A stretch of DNA of 64,000 bases from Bradyrhizobium sp. NDS-1 (lineage in GTDB: Bacteria; Pseudomonadota; Alphaproteobacteria; Rhizobiales; Xanthobacteraceae): contig NZ_CP136628.1 in the NCBI RefSeq assembly GCF_032918005.1, positions 4,325,501 through 4,389,500 of the forward strand. The letters run 5' to 3'. Positions 52,116 to 62,318 of the stretch are shown piece by piece (within the stretch, counting starts at the first letter, position 1; each line of letters opens with the position of its first letter). The notes below the pieces were generated by a model. The model did not search any database. It was not told where the DNA came from and was given only the letters and a program-made list of their open reading frames with translations. The translations under genes were made by a program, and so were the position numbers.

Positions 52116-52610
52116 TCAGAACCCGAACGCGGCGGCAAGCGCACCGTGCGGCAGACTGACCTGGAACATGCGCTCGAACACGACATAGAGCGCAAGCGCC
52201 GTTGCCCCCGCCATGGCGAGCGCACGCGGCACGGATTGGTGACGCGGGATGGCCAGCACCGTGAAGATGTAGAGCGCGGAAGCGACGTACATCCCGGCCA
52301 GCGGAATCGCCGCCACGAAGATCGCAGCCGGCACGAACAGACCGGCCAGCCGGCGCAGCTCGATGGACGTGATGGCGATGGGGACGTTGGCCAATGTGGC
52401 GGCCGGCAGCGCGCCACGCACCAGGTTGTAAAGGCTCCCGACCACCACGATGATCCCCGTCAGGAACGGAAACGTGCCGGCCTCTACACCTGCGCTCGAC
52501 CAGCCGATGCCGTTGTCCAGGCTGGAGACAATGACGGCGACACCGAAGCTGCCGGTGAGGATGGCGGTGGCCAACTCAAGCGCGCGGCGGGAGATCATGG
52601 AGGGCTCCAC
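52116..52610 (-). CDS. tctB: tripartite tricarboxylate transporter, small membrane subunit
   Basis: 164 aa (an ATG at 52598 gives 160). Four hydrophobic segments (LATAILTGSFGVAVIVSSLD; FLTGIIVVVGSLYNLV; LAGLFVPAAIFVAAIPLAGM; ALALYVVFERMFQV). Typical length and position between tctC and tctA. Confidence 0.88.
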   Translation of the reverse strand: MEPSMISRRALELATAILTGSFGVAVIVSSLDNGIGWSSAGVEAGTFPFLTGIIVVVGSLYNLVRGALPAATLANVPIAITSIELRRLAGLFVPAAIFVAAIPLAGMYVASALYIFTVLAIPRHQSVPRALAMAGATALALYVVFERMFQVSLPHGALAAAFGF

Positions 52611-52733
52611 TCAAGACCCGTAATAACGTGGCCGATCATGACACACACCGCTTCCCCGCACTCGGCAGGGACGACAGCGGAGTTTGTGGCGCGGTCCTGT
52701 CCAATCGGCCACCGCCTACGCTACCGCCCCGCC

Positions 52734-53726
52734 TCACTTGACGAGCCAGCCCTGCTCGCCTGCGACCTGCCTGATGTGCTCGAGGTCCTCCTTGATGAAC
52801 TTGTCGAGCTCGGCGCCGGTCAGGAAGGTGTCGACCTGGGAGGTCTTCTCGATATAGTCCTTCCACTCGGGCGTGGCCTGCACCTTCTTCATCAGGTCGA
52901 CATAGAATGCCGCCTGGTCCGGCGTGACCTTGCCCGGCAGCCACACGGTGCGCGGCTGCTCATATTGCTTGATGTCGAGCCCCTGCTCGATGCAGGTCGG
53001 AACGTCGCTCCAGCCTTCGCTCGCGGTGACCTTTGGCCCCTGCGGCAGTCGCTTCGGACTGAAGACACAGAGCGGCCGCTGCGTGCCGCCCCGCCATTGC
53101 CCAAGACTCTCGCTGGGATTGTTGACGTGGGAATCGAGATGCCCGCCCGCGAGTTGCACGGCGGTCTCGGCGCCGCTCTTGAACGGGATATAGGTCAGCT
53201 TGACCTTGCCGGCCTTCTCGATCATGCGGGTCAGGACCTCGTCGGTGTCCTTCGATTGCGCGCCGCCCATCTTGAACTCGCCCGCGGCAGCGGCTTTCAG
53301 ATAATCGCCCGCCGTCTTGTACGGCGAGTCCTGCTTGACCCACAGCAGGAACTCGTCCTGCGCCATCGCCGCGATCGGGGTGAGATCGGTGTAGTTAAAG
53401 GCGACCTTGGAGACGAGCGGCTGCTGCCAGGCGTTCGAGGTGCCGAAGATCACCTTGTGGGGATCGCCGGCGGAGGCCTTGCCGTAGACATAGCCTTCCG
53501 CGCCGCTACCGCCGCCCTTGTTGACGACGACGATCGGCTGCTCCGTCAGCTTGTGCTTGGTGATGATGTTCTGCACCGCGCGGGCGAGATTGTCGGTGCC
53601 TCCGCCGGGCCCGGCCGTGGCCACGAACTCGATCGGCTTTTGCGGTTGCCAGGCGCTGAGCGCCGGAGCCGCGCCGGCTAGCACGCTTAACGCTGCGGAA
53701 AGCAGAAGTGTTGACGTCCGACCCAT
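52734..53726 (-). CDS. tctC: tripartite tricarboxylate transporter substrate-binding protein
   Basis: 330 aa from ATG 53726 with GGAGGAAA upstream. Signal 1-24 (LLLSAALSVLAGAAPALS). Bug-family fold: PIEFVATAGPGGGTDNLARA, VNKGGGSGAEGYVY, FGTSNAWQQPL and the carboxylate-binding loop region. It delivers a carboxylate to TctAB in the periplasm. A longer upstream frame is not translated DNA. Confidence 0.92.
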   Translation of the reverse strand: MGRTSTLLLSAALSVLAGAAPALSAWQPQKPIEFVATAGPGGGTDNLARAVQNIITKHKLTEQPIVVVNKGGGSGAEGYVYGKASAGDPHKVIFGTSNAWQQPLVSKVAFNYTDLTPIAAMAQDEFLLWVKQDSPYKTAGDYLKAAAAGEFKMGGAQSKDTDEVLTRMIEKAGKVKLTYIPFKSGAETAVQLAGGHLDSHVNNPSESLGQWRGGTQRPLCVFSPKRLPQGPKVTASEGWSDVPTCIEQGLDIKQYEQPRTVWLPGKVTPDQAAFYVDLMKKVQATPEWKDYIEKTSQVDTFLTGAELDKFIKEDLEHIRQVAGEQGWLVK

Positions 53727-53778
53727 GATTTCCTCCACCTGCATTCTTTGTATTCTTATCGTTGTTCTTGCCTTCGGC

Positions 53779-55032
53779 TCAGGCGACGCGTTCCGCGCGT
53801 CTGCCTGATGCCCGCACGATCGCGCCTTCTTTTTCGAGCGCTTCGATTCGTGACTGGTCGAACCCGTGCTCGGCCAGCACCTCGTCCGTGTGCTCACCAT
53901 AGACCGGAGCGCCCGATCGCACTTTGCCTGGGGTCTCCGAAAACTTGATGGGAAGGCCGATCGTCTTGACGGGGCCGAGCGTGGAGTGCTCGACCTCGAC
54001 CACCATCTCTCGCGCCAGTGTCTGGGGATCGCCGAGGGCCTCCAGCATGTCGTGCACAGGTCCGCACGGCACGCCCTTCTCGTCCAGTGCCGCGAGCCAG
54101 TGTGCGCGCGATTTGGTGCGGAAGCGTTCGCTCAGGACCGCTTCGAGCTCCTTCAGATTGGCCATGCGGTCGGCGCCGTTGACGAAGCGCGGATCGGCGG
54201 CGAGCTCGCTGGCGCCGAGCGCTTCCAGCATCAGCAGCCAGTGCTTCTTGTTGGCGCCGCCGACGACCAGCCAGCCGTCCGAGGCTTCGAAGGCCTGGTA
54301 TGGCGCGTTGAGCGGATGCGCCGACCCCATCGCGCGGGGCGCGGTGCCGGCGGCGAGCGCAATGGTCGACTGCCAATAGGTCTGCACCAGTGCAGCCTCG
54401 TAGAGCGAGGTCTCGACCCACTGCCCTTCTCCGGTCTTGAGACGATGGGTATAGGCCGCGAGGATGCCCATGCTCGCCAGCAGACCGGCGGTGATGTCGG
54501 AGAGCGGCGGACCGCATTTGACGGGCGGGCCGTCGGGACGCTCGCCGGTGAAGCTCATGATGCCGCTCATGGCCTGCGCGACCAGATCGAAACCGCGGCG
54601 GTGCTTGTAGGGGCCGGTGCGGCCGAAGCCGGACAGCGAGCAATAGATCAGCGACGGGAATTCGGCATGCAGCGCCTCGTAGCCGAAGCCGAGACGCTCC
54701 ATCGCGCCGGGCGCAAAGTTCTCGACCAGCACGTCGGCGCTCGCGATCAAGCGCCGCAGCACTTCCTTGCCGCCGTCGGTCTTCAGGTCCAGCACGACGC
54801 CGCGCTTGTTGCGGTTCATCATGAGGAAGGAGGCGGCTTCATCGCCGATCTTCGGCGGCACCGAATGGCGGGTGTCGTCGCCGTTCGGCCATTTCTCGAT
54901 CTTGATGACGTCGGCGCCCATGTCGGCAAGCATCAGGGTGCAGGTCGGCCCGGCCATGACATGGGTGAGATCGACGACCTTGAGACCGGCGAGCGGTCCC
55001 GAACGGCGGGAGGCGGATTGCGAACTTGGCAT
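53779..55032 (-). CDS. family III CoA transferase (CaiB/BaiF)
   Basis: 417 aa. N-terminal LAGLKVVDLTHVMAGPTCTL, RNKRGVVLDLKTDGGKEVL and ADVLVENFAPGAMERLG are the family signatures; the catalytic Asp lies in the region PLSDITAGLLA. It transfers CoA between organic acids, activating the imported carboxylate. Lies 9 bases after the enoyl-CoA hydratase gene. Confidence 0.93.
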   Translation of the reverse strand: MPSSQSASRRSGPLAGLKVVDLTHVMAGPTCTLMLADMGADVIKIEKWPNGDDTRHSVPPKIGDEAASFLMMNRNKRGVVLDLKTDGGKEVLRRLIASADVLVENFAPGAMERLGFGYEALHAEFPSLIYCSLSGFGRTGPYKHRRGFDLVAQAMSGIMSFTGERPDGPPVKCGPPLSDITAGLLASMGILAAYTHRLKTGEGQWVETSLYEAALVQTYWQSTIALAAGTAPRAMGSAHPLNAPYQAFEASDGWLVVGGANKKHWLLMLEALGASELAADPRFVNGADRMANLKELEAVLSERFRTKSRAHWLAALDEKGVPCGPVHDMLEALGDPQTLAREMVVEVEHSTLGPVKTIGLPIKFSETPGKVRSGAPVYGEHTDEVLAEHGFDQSRIEALEKEGAIVRASGRRAERVA

Positions 55033-55041
55033 CGGGGCGTC

Positions 55042-55836
55042 CTATTGGCCGCGCCATTGCGGCGCGCGCTTGTTGAGGAAAGCATCGAGCCCTTCACGAA
55101 AATCCTGGCTCGTGTAGCACAGCAGGATGAGGTCTTCGCCCTCGTCTCCCGTGGGGCGCCGTTGCAGGCGGGCGACGGCCTGCTTGGTCGCATTCAGCGT
55201 CAGCGGCGCATGGCTGGCGAGCAGCCGGGCGACCTCATCGGCGCGCTTCTCCAGCGCGGCAATGTCCTCGACCACCTCGCCGAGCAGCCCGACGCTGGCG
55301 GCTTCCGTGGCATCGACCAGACGCGCGGTGAAGATCAGATCCTTGACGCGCGCAGCCCCAATGAGCGCCGTGAGGCGGCCGACATTGGACATCGACAGGC
55401 AATTGCCGAGCGTCCTCGCGATGGGAAAGCCGATCTTGGCGCTCCTCGTGCCGATGCGCAGGTCACAGGCCGCGGCGATGCCCGCCCCGCCTCCGGTGCA
55501 GAACCCGTTGATCGCTGCGATCGTCGGCACCCGACACTCTTCCAGCGTCGTCAGCACCCGATCGATGCGGTTCTCGTAATCGATGGCATCCTGCGGCGCC
55601 TTGAATTCGCGGAACTGATTGATGTCGGTGCCCGCGGCGAACGCCTTGTCGCCTGCCCCGCGCAGCACCAGCACCTTGATCGAATGGTCGCCGTTGGCCT
55701 GCTCGCAGATCGCGGCCAGCCGCTCATACATGGCGAAGGTGAAGGCGTTACGGGCCTGCGGGCGGTTGAAGGTGATCCGCCCGATGCCGTCCTTGCATTC
55801 AAAAACGAGGTCGTCCGCCTCCGCAGCCAGGTCCAT
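55042..55836 (-). CDS. enoyl-CoA hydratase/isomerase family protein
   Basis: 264 aa from ATG 55836 with GAGGAA upstream. Crotonase fold: FNRPQARNAFTFAMYERLA, oxyanion-hole AFAAGTDINQF and INGFCTGGGAGIAAACDLRI. Asp appears where many hydratases have Ala-Gly-Ala/Gly-Asp. The usual Glu pair is not obvious, so the exact reaction is open. First gene of the catabolic operon. Confidence 0.9.
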   Translation of the reverse strand: MDLAAEADDLVFECKDGIGRITFNRPQARNAFTFAMYERLAAICEQANGDHSIKVLVLRGAGDKAFAAGTDINQFREFKAPQDAIDYENRIDRVLTTLEECRVPTIAAINGFCTGGGAGIAAACDLRIGTRSAKIGFPIARTLGNCLSMSNVGRLTALIGAARVKDLIFTARLVDATEAASVGLLGEVVEDIAALEKRADEVARLLASHAPLTLNATKQAVARLQRRPTGDEGEDLILLCYTSQDFREGLDAFLNKRAPQWRGQ

Positions 55837-55856
55837 TTCCTCATGTCCTCTTGTCT

Positions 55857-55878
55857 TTTTGCATTTTTGAATGCAAAA
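55857..55878. promoter_or_regulatory. GntR operator: TTTTGCATT inverted repeat
   Basis: TTTTGCATT, 4 bases, AATGCAAAA: a perfect 9-bp inverted repeat 20 bases before the enoyl-CoA hydratase start. A second half site TTTTGCATT lies at 55927-55935, on the GntR side. The spacing (48 bases) would allow both promoters to be covered. Confidence 0.7.
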
Positions 55879-55954
55879 TCTGCCATAAGCAAGCTGGAAC
55901 TTGCAGATTTCGATCGATTTCTGTGTTTTTGCATTCAAAGTGAGCGCTGGTGCC

Positions 55955-56620
55955 ATGCTTCATGAAGACGTCGTCGGACGCATCCGCGCCATCCTGCTCG
56001 ACGGCGAGATTCCGCCAGGCGCGCGGATTCCCGAGCGCGAGCTGTGCGAGCGGCTCGAGATCTCGCGCACGCCGCTGCGTGAAGCGCTCAAGGTGCTCGC
56101 TGCCGAAGGACTCGTGCAGCTGCTGCCGCACCGCGGCTCGCGCGCGGCGAAGCTGACCGACAAGGACATGCGCGATCTGTTCGAGGTCTGCCAGGGTCTG
56201 GAGGCTCTTGCCGGCGAGCTCGCCTGCGAGCGCATCACCGACGCGGAGATCGATGCGATCGCCGCCACGCATGCGGACATGGTGCAGCATTATCGCGAGA
56301 ATGATCTGATCCAATACTATCGCGGCAACCGCGCCATTCACGAAGCCATCGTCAACGCCGCCGGAAACCCCGTGCTCGCGGGGCTGTACACCTCCGTGAC
56401 CGCGCGCATCCGGCGCGCGCGCTACGTCACGCCGATGACGCCACAGCGCTGGGCGCTCGCGGTCAGGGAGCATGAGGCGATCCTGAACGCACTCCAGCGC
56501 CGCGACGGCGTCGGCCTCTCCCATATCCTGCGCGCACATCTGCGCCATAAGCGCGAAGAGGTCTTGCAGGCGGGCTTTGCCGAGACGGAAGGCAATGACG
56601 TCGCGCTGAGAATTGCGTAG
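55955..56620 (+). CDS. GntR-family regulator, FCD subfamily
   Basis: 221 aa from ATG 55955. Winged helix at about 5-68 (IPPGARIPERELCERLEISR, TPLREALKVLAAEGLV). FCD ligand domain from about 75 with metal/ligand residues in NRAIHEAIVNAAGN (Asp/His type) and VREHEAILNAL, plus HILRAHLRHK. Probably senses the carboxylate or its CoA ester and represses the divergent operon. Confidence 0.93.
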   Translation: MLHEDVVGRIRAILLDGEIPPGARIPERELCERLEISRTPLREALKVLAAEGLVQLLPHRGSRAAKLTDKDMRDLFEVCQGLEALAGELACERITDAEIDAIAATHADMVQHYRENDLIQYYRGNRAIHEAIVNAAGNPVLAGLYTSVTARIRRARYVTPMTPQRWALAVREHEAILNALQRRDGVGLSHILRAHLRHKREEVLQAGFAETEGNDVALRIA

Positions 56621-56777
56621 AGCGCAATTCCGCGGTCGCATATCTGCGAACCAATTCTACTTGCTAGCTAGACGTAACCAGCGCAGCATGGAACCTGCCG
56701 ACCTCGGCCCCATGACCGACGGCCGGCCGCGATGCGCATACAATTGCGCAAGATAAAAGACAAAGCGGAGGAAATGC

Positions 56778-57749
56778 ATGACAATCGATGTCTCTCGCCG
56801 GTCCCTGCTCGCACTCGGGGCGGGTCTTGGTGCCAGCGCCATGCTCGGCAGCAGCGCGCTGGCGCGGGCTCCCAAGCTCGGCACCCAGACGCCCTACTGG
56901 CATCGCTTCGTTCTCGGCGATGCCGAGGTGACCGTCGTGTCCGACGGGCCGTTGCCGCTGGGTGATCCCTCCGGGACGTTCACGGGCGTTCCCAAGGAAG
57001 AGGTCAAGAAGATGCTGGCCGACAATTTCCTGTCGCCGGACAACGTCGTGCTCGAACAGAATTCTCCGATCGTGAACACCGGCGACAAGCTCATCCTGTT
57101 CGATACCGGCATGGGCAGCTCGAAAATGTTCGGCGCAAGCACCGGGCGACAACAGAAGAGCATGACCGAGGCCGGCATCAAGCCGGGTGACATCGACGCC
57201 GTGGTCTGCTCGCATGCCCATATCGACCATATCGGCGGCATCGTGGACGAAGGCGGCAAGCCGCTGTTTCCGAACGCGCAGGTCTACATCTCCCAGACCG
57301 ATTTCGACTTCTGGACCGACGAAGGCAAGCTCGGCAGCGCCGCGAAGGACTTCGTCGTCCACGCCCGGAAGAACCTGCTGCCGGTCCGCGACCGCATCGT
57401 GTTCTTCAAGGACGGTCAGGAGTTCCTTCCGGGCGTGCAGGCCATCGCCGCGCCGGGTCACACCGTCGGTCACACCATCTTCACGGTCTCGTCGGCGGGC
57501 AAATCCTTCGCCTTCCTCGGCGACCTCTCGCACCATTCGGTGCTGCTGCTGGAGCGGCCGCGGATGGAGTTCTCCTACGACAGCGATCCCAAGCAGGCGG
57601 CCGAGTCACGCGTCAAGCTCCTGACGATGCTTGCGGCGAACAAGATCCCGGTGATGTCCTATCACTTCGCCTGGCCGGGCTACGGCCACGTCGCCAAGGC
57701 AGGCGACGGCTTCCGCTACTATCCGGAGCCGATGAAGATGACGTTGTAG
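56778..57749 (+). CDS. Tat-exported metallo-beta-lactamase-fold hydrolase
   Basis: 323 aa. Tat signal (SRRSLLALGAGLGASAMLGS, cleaved near ALARA). Zinc motifs CSHAHIDHIGG near residue 143, PGHTVGHTIF, LGDLSHHSV and the C-terminal MSYHFAWPGYGH. Related to quorum-quenching lactonase-like and arylsulfatase-like members of the family, but specificity is unclear. GGAGG precedes ATG. Confidence 0.88.
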   Translation: MTIDVSRRSLLALGAGLGASAMLGSSALARAPKLGTQTPYWHRFVLGDAEVTVVSDGPLPLGDPSGTFTGVPKEEVKKMLADNFLSPDNVVLEQNSPIVNTGDKLILFDTGMGSSKMFGASTGRQQKSMTEAGIKPGDIDAVVCSHAHIDHIGGIVDEGGKPLFPNAQVYISQTDFDFWTDEGKLGSAAKDFVVHARKNLLPVRDRIVFFKDGQEFLPGVQAIAAPGHTVGHTIFTVSSAGKSFAFLGDLSHHSVLLLERPRMEFSYDSDPKQAAESRVKLLTMLAANKIPVMSYHFAWPGYGHVAKAGDGFRYYPEPMKMTL

Positions 57750-57800
57750 ACCAGCCAGATCAGCTCCGGGCGGCGCGAGCCGCCTGGAGCTGCGATGCAG

Positions 57801-60800
57801 TCATTCCGCGGGCTCCGCGAGGGCAACGGCCTTGGCCGTCTCGGCTTCGGCGCAGGGAAACATCCGCCGAACGAGCACCAACAGCGCGGGGACGAAGAAG
57901 ATGCCGAGGACCGTTGCCGCGATCATGCCGCCGGCAACGCCAATTCCGACGGCATTCTGGCTGGCGGAGCCCGCACCGGTCGCGACCGCCAGCGGCAGCA
58001 CGCCGAGAATGAACGCGAGCGAGGTCATCAGGATGGGGCGCAGGCGCTGCCGCGCCGCGTGCAGCGTGGCCTCGACGAGGCCGCGGCCGGCCGCGATCTG
58101 CTCCAGCGCGAATTCGACGATCAGGATCGCGTTCTTCGAGGCGAGACCGATCGTGGTGAGCAGACCGACCTGGAAATAGACGTCGTTGGCCTGGCCGAAC
58201 AGCGTGGCAGCGAGCAGCGCGCCCAGCACACCGATCGGCACCGTCAGCATCACCGCGAACGGAACCGACCAGCTCTCGTAGAGCGCCGCGAGACTGAGAA
58301 AGACGATCAGCAGCGAGATCGAATAGAGGTAGAGCGTCTGGCTGCCGGTGAGCCGCTCCTGAAACGACAGGCCGGTCCATTCGTGGCCGTAGCCCTTCGG
58401 CAGCTTGGCCATCTGCTCCTCCACCGCCTGCATGGCGACGCCCGAGCTGATGCCCGGCCCCGCCTGGCCTTGAAGCTCGACGGCGGCAACGCCGTTGTAG
58501 CGCTCCAAGCGCGGCGAGCCAAAACTCCAGCGATTGGTGGCCAGCGCCGAGAACGGCACCATCGAGCCCGCGGTGTTGCGGACGTACCAGCGGCCGATGT
58601 CGCTGGTGTCCATCCGGAACGGCGCATCGCTTTGCACATAGACCTGCTTGACGCGGCCACGGTCGATGAAGTCGTTGACATAAGCGCCGCCCCAGGCCGC
58701 CGACAGCGTGGTGTTGAGATCGCTGAGATTCACACCGAGCGCGGTGGCCTTTGCCTGGTCGACGTCGAGGTTGAATTGCGGCGTATCGTCCTGGCCGTTC
58801 GGCCGCGCCTGTGCCACGCGCTTGTCCGTCGCGAGCTGGCCGAGCAACTGGTTGCGCACCTGGATCAGGGCCTCGTGACCGTTCCCGCCGGTGTCCTGGA
58901 GATAGAGATCGAAGCCGCCGGAATTGCCGAAGCCCGGAATGGACGGCGGCAACACTGCGAACACCATGGCGTCACGGATCTTCGCGAACGCGCCCATGGC
59001 GCGGCCGGCCACGGCCTGCGCAGAAGTCCCCGGATGCTTGCGCTCGTCGAACGGCTTCAGGCTGACGAAGGCGAGGCCAACGTTCTGCCCCTGCCCCGCG
59101 AAGCTGAAGCCGTTGACTGCAAACACGCCTTCGACCGCATCCTTCTCGTTGTCCAGGTATTGACGCTCGACCTGCTTGATGACGTCGAGCGTGCGCGCCG
59201 AGGTAGCGCCGACCGGAAGCTGGATCAGGGTCATGATCGTACCCTGGTCCTCCTCGGGCAGGAACGAGCTCGGCAGCCGCTGGAACAGGACGACCATGCC
59301 GGCAACGATCGCCACGAAGGCGATCATGACGCCGGCGACGCGCTTGATCGCGCCGCCGGCCGTGCGCTGATAGCCGTCGGCCATGCGGTCGAAACTGCGA
59401 TTGAACAGGCCGAAGAAGCCGCGCGGCGCGCCGTGTTGCGGCGGCTTCAGGATCGTGACGCACAGCGCCGGCGTCAGCACCAGCGCCACCAGCACGGACA
59501 GCAGCATCGCCGTGACGATGGTGAGCGCGAACTGCCGATAGATGATTCCGACCGAGCCGTTGAAGAACGCCATGGGGATGAACACAGCCGACAATACGAC
59601 ACCGATGCCGATCAGGGCGCCGGTAATCTCGCGCATCGACTTCTCGGTCGCCTCGCGCGGACCGAGCTTCTCCTCGGCCATCACGCGCTCGACGTTCTCG
59701 ACCACGACGATGGCATCGTCGACCAACAGGCCGATCGCCAGCACCATCGCGAACATCGTCAGCGTGTTGATCGAATAGCCCGCCAGCGAGAGCACGCCGA
59801 ACGTGCCGAGCAGCACCACGGGCACGGCGATGGTCGGAATGATGGTGGCGCGCCAGCTCTGAAGAAACACGAACATCACAACGAAGACGAGGATGATCGC
59901 CTCGAACAGCGTGTGCACCACCTTCTCGATCGACAGCTTGACGAAGGGCGTGGTGTCGTAGGGATAGACGACGCGAAGCCCCTCCGGCATGGTGGCACTG
60001 AGCTGGGCGACGCGCGCCTTCACCGCTTCCGAGGTCGCGACCGCGTTGGCACCGGTCGCAAGACTGATGCCCATGCCGGCGGCGGGCTTGCCGTTGTAGC
60101 GCGCCGCGGAATCGTAGGATTTCGATCCGAGCTCGACACGCGCGACGTCGCCGACGCGCACCACCTGGCCCGACGACGCCGTGCGCAGGATGATGTCCTT
60201 GAACTGTTCCACAGTCTGGAGGCGGCTCTGCGAGGTGATGGTGGCATTGAGCTGCTGACCGCCGATCGACGGAAGGCCGCCGAGCTGGCCAGCCGTCACC
60301 TGGGTATTCTGGGTCTGGATCGCCGCGATCACGTCGCCGGGCATGAGATTGTATTTGGCGAGCTTGTTGGGATCGAGCCAGATGCGCATGGCGTATTCGG
60401 CGCCGAACAACGTGACCTGGCCGACGCCGGCGACCCGGCTGATGGGATCGTTGACCGAGGACGACACGTAGTCGGCGATGTCGCTGGCCGCCAACCGGCC
60501 GTCCTCGGAGACGAATCCGAGCACCATCAGGAAGCTGGCCGACGACTTCACGACCTTGATGCCCTGCTGCTGCACGACCTGTGGCAGCAACGGGGTTGCG
60601 AGCTGGAGCTTGTTCTGAACCTGCACCTGAGCGATGTCGGCATCGGCCTCGTTGGTGAAGGTCAGCGAGATCTGCACGACGCCGGTCGAGGTGCTCGACG
60701 ACGACATGTATTGGAGATAGTCGAGACCGGTCATGTTCTGCTCGATGACCTTGGTCACCGAGTTCTCGGCAGTCTGGGCATTGGCGCCGGGATAGGTCGC

Positions 60801-60938
60801 CGTGATCGTGACGACAGTCGGCGCGATCTGCGGGTACTGTGCAATCGGCAGGCGCATGACCGCGAGCACACCGCCCAGCATGATCAGGATCGCGATGACC
60901 CAGGCGAAGATCGGCCGCTTGATGAAGAAATGCGACAT
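57801..60938 (-). CDS. RND multidrug efflux transporter (HAE1 family)
   Basis: 1045 aa, AcrB/MexB length. N-terminus [20 protein letters not shown]. Proton-relay aspartates in [14 protein letters not shown], a Lys/Thr region in the second half ([32 protein letters not shown]) and pore/docking domains in two large periplasmic loops. Inner-membrane drug/proton antiporter. Six bases after the adaptor gene; no outer-membrane channel gene is in view. Confidence 0.95.
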   Translation of the reverse strand: MSHFFIKRPIFAWVIAILIMLGGVLAVMRLPIAQYPQIAPTVVTITATYPGANAQTAENSVTKVIEQNMTGLDYLQYMSSSSTSTGVVQISLTFTNEADADIAQVQVQNKLQLATPLLPQVVQQQGIKVVKSSASFLMVLGFVSEDGRLAASDIADYVSSSVNDPISRVAGVGQVTLFGAEYAMRIWLDPNKLAKYNLMPGDVIAAIQTQNTQVTAGQLGGLPSIGGQQLNATITSQSRLQTVEQFKDIILRTASSGQVVRVGDVARVELGSKSYDSAARYNGKPAAGMGISLATGANAVATSEAVKARVAQLSATMPEGLRVVYPYDTTPFVKLSIEKVVHTLFEAIILVFVVMFVFLQSWRATIIPTIAVPVVLLGTFGVLSLAGYSINTLTMFAMVLAIGLLVDDAIVVVENVERVMAEEKLGPREATEKSMREITGALIGIGVVLSAVFIPMAFFNGSVGIIYRQFALTIVTAMLLSVLVALVLTPALCVTILKPPQHGAPRGFFGLFNRSFDRMADGYQRTAGGAIKRVAGVMIAFVAIVAGMVVLFQRLPSSFLPEEDQGTIMTLIQLPVGATSARTLDVIKQVERQYLDNEKDAVEGVFAVNGFSFAGQGQNVGLAFVSLKPFDERKHPGTSAQAVAGRAMGAFAKIRDAMVFAVLPPSIPGFGNSGGFDLYLQDTGGNGHEALIQVRNQLLGQLATDKRVAQARPNGQDDTPQFNLDVDQAKATALGVNLSDLNTTLSAAWGGAYVNDFIDRGRVKQVYVQSDAPFRMDTSDIGRWYVRNTAGSMVPFSALATNRWSFGSPRLERYNGVAAVELQGQAGPGISSGVAMQAVEEQMAKLPKGYGHEWTGLSFQERLTGSQTLYLYSISLLIVFLSLAALYESWSVPFAVMLTVPIGVLGALLAATLFGQANDVYFQVGLLTTIGLASKNAILIVEFALEQIAAGRGLVEATLHAARQRLRPILMTSLAFILGVLPLAVATGAGSASQNAVGIGVAGGMIAATVLGIFFVPALLVLVRRMFPCAEAETAKAVALAEPAE

Positions 60939-60943
60939 GGCGA

Positions 60944-62146
60944 TTACCGCTCCGTTGTCGTGGCCGCCGGCCGCGCGTCGGCCTGCCGGGTCGGGCTCAC
61001 CGTGAGGCCGGTTGCCGGATCGACCACGACTTCGACGGTCTTGACCGGCGCGCCGGGACGGGCCTTCTGCGTGCCGTCGACGACGAGGCGATCCCCCGCT
61101 CTGGCGCCCGATCGCACCAGCCAGTTGCCGTCGACCTCCTCGCCCAGATCCAGCGTCCGCTGCTCCACCTTGCCGTCCTTGTCGACGAACATCGCCACCG
61201 CCTGCCCAAGCGGATTGCGCGAGACCGCGCGCTGCGGCACCAGGATCGCGTTCGCATCGACACCGGCGACGACGCGTGCACGTACATACATGCCGGGCAG
61301 CAGCGCTCGCTCGGGATTGGCGAAGATCGCGCGCGAGGAGACCGACCCGGTGCTCTCGTTGACGCTGGCGTCAGTGAAACCGTACTTGCCCTTGTGGCCG
61401 TAGGCCTTGCCGTTTTCCATGAGAAGTTCGACCTGCACGCCCTCGGCGGGTCGCTTAAGCTTTCCGCTCGCGATCTGATTGCGCAGGCGCTCCATCTCGG
61501 AGGTCGACTGGTCGAGATCGACATAGACGGGATCGAGCTGCTGGATCGTCGTCATCGCGGTGGCCTGGCTCGCGGTGACGAGTGCGCCGGGCGTGATGCT
61601 CGACTTACCGATCCGGCCCGAGATCGAGGCGGTCACCTTGGTGCGATCGAGCGAGATCGCCGCGGTGTCGCGGTTGGCCTGGGCGGCTTTCAGGTCAGCC
61701 TCGCCCTGCTTGTAGGCTGCGACCGCATCGTCGACGTCCTGCTGGCTCGCCGCGTTGGTCTGGAGCAACTGGGTCTTGCGCGCGGCCTTCAGGCGCACGC
61801 TGACGAGCGTCGCCTCCGACCGCTGCACCGCAGCCTCCGCACTTGCCAGCGCCGCCTTGTACTGAACGGGGTCGATTTCGTAGAGCAGATCGCCTTCCTT
61901 GACTTCGGCGCCTTCCACGAAGTCGCGCTTGAGCAGGATGCCGGTGACCTGCGGCCGGACTTCGGAGACCTGGTAGGCGACGACCCGCCCCGGCAGGACG
62001 GTCGAAACCTTCGCCTCCTGCGGCTTCAAGGTCACGATGCCGACCTCCGGCACCACCTGTGGCGGTCCGGCCTGCTGGCTCTGGTCCCCGCAAGCTGCAA
62101 GCAGCAGGGCAATCAACGGAACGGCCAGGGCGATCGGAGGACGCAT
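60944..62146 (-). CDS. RND efflux periplasmic adaptor (AcrA/MexA type)
   Basis: 400 aa from ATG 62146. Lipoprotein signal with lipobox LLLAAC-G. Lipoyl half-motifs [20 protein letters not shown] and [20 protein letters not shown] flank an alpha-hairpin. Beta-barrel and membrane-proximal domains follow ([19 protein letters not shown]). Works with the transporter downstream. The longer upstream frame (to 62221) covers the operators and is rejected. Confidence 0.93.
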   Translation of the reverse strand: MRPPIALAVPLIALLLAACGDQSQQAGPPQVVPEVGIVTLKPQEAKVSTVLPGRVVAYQVSEVRPQVTGILLKRDFVEGAEVKEGDLLYEIDPVQYKAALASAEAAVQRSEATLVSVRLKAARKTQLLQTNAASQQDVDDAVAAYKQGEADLKAAQANRDTAAISLDRTKVTASISGRIGKSSITPGALVTASQATAMTTIQQLDPVYVDLDQSTSEMERLRNQIASGKLKRPAEGVQVELLMENGKAYGHKGKYGFTDASVNESTGSVSSRAIFANPERALLPGMYVRARVVAGVDANAILVPQRAVSRNPLGQAVAMFVDKDGKVEQRTLDLGEEVDGNWLVRSGARAGDRLVVDGTQKARPGAPVKTVEVVVDPATGLTVSPTRQADARPAATTTER

Positions 62147-62200
62147 GATGACGATCCATGGTGAGGTGCGGGCCCTCGATGAGGGACGCGCGGAAATATT

Positions 62201-62243
62201 TGGAAACTCTTCGGTTTCCATAAGGAAACTTGGTAGTTTCCTT
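62201..62243. promoter_or_regulatory. two adjacent TetR-type palindromes
   Basis: Palindrome 1: TGGAAAC, 6 bases, GTTTCCA (62201-62220). Palindrome 2: AAGGAAACT, 4 bases, AGTTTCCTT (62222-62243). Both carry the GGAAAC/GTTTCC core and lie between the divergent efflux operon and the tetR gene. On the minus strand palindrome 2 directly follows a TTGACT -35-like element. Confidence 0.75.
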
Positions 62244-62318
62244 CTCCAAAGTCAAGTGCTAGGCTGCGTATGAAACTGCGTTCAAACAGTCGTGAAGCAG
62301 CACGCGGCGGATGTTCCC

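Noticed and set aside
53866..55965. A 699-codon plus-strand open frame
   Set aside because: Antisense to the CoA transferase and enoyl-CoA hydratase genes, which carry clear family motifs.
57795..61403. A 1202-codon plus-strand open frame
   Set aside because: Antisense shadow of the RND transporter and adaptor genes, with highly charged low-complexity translation.
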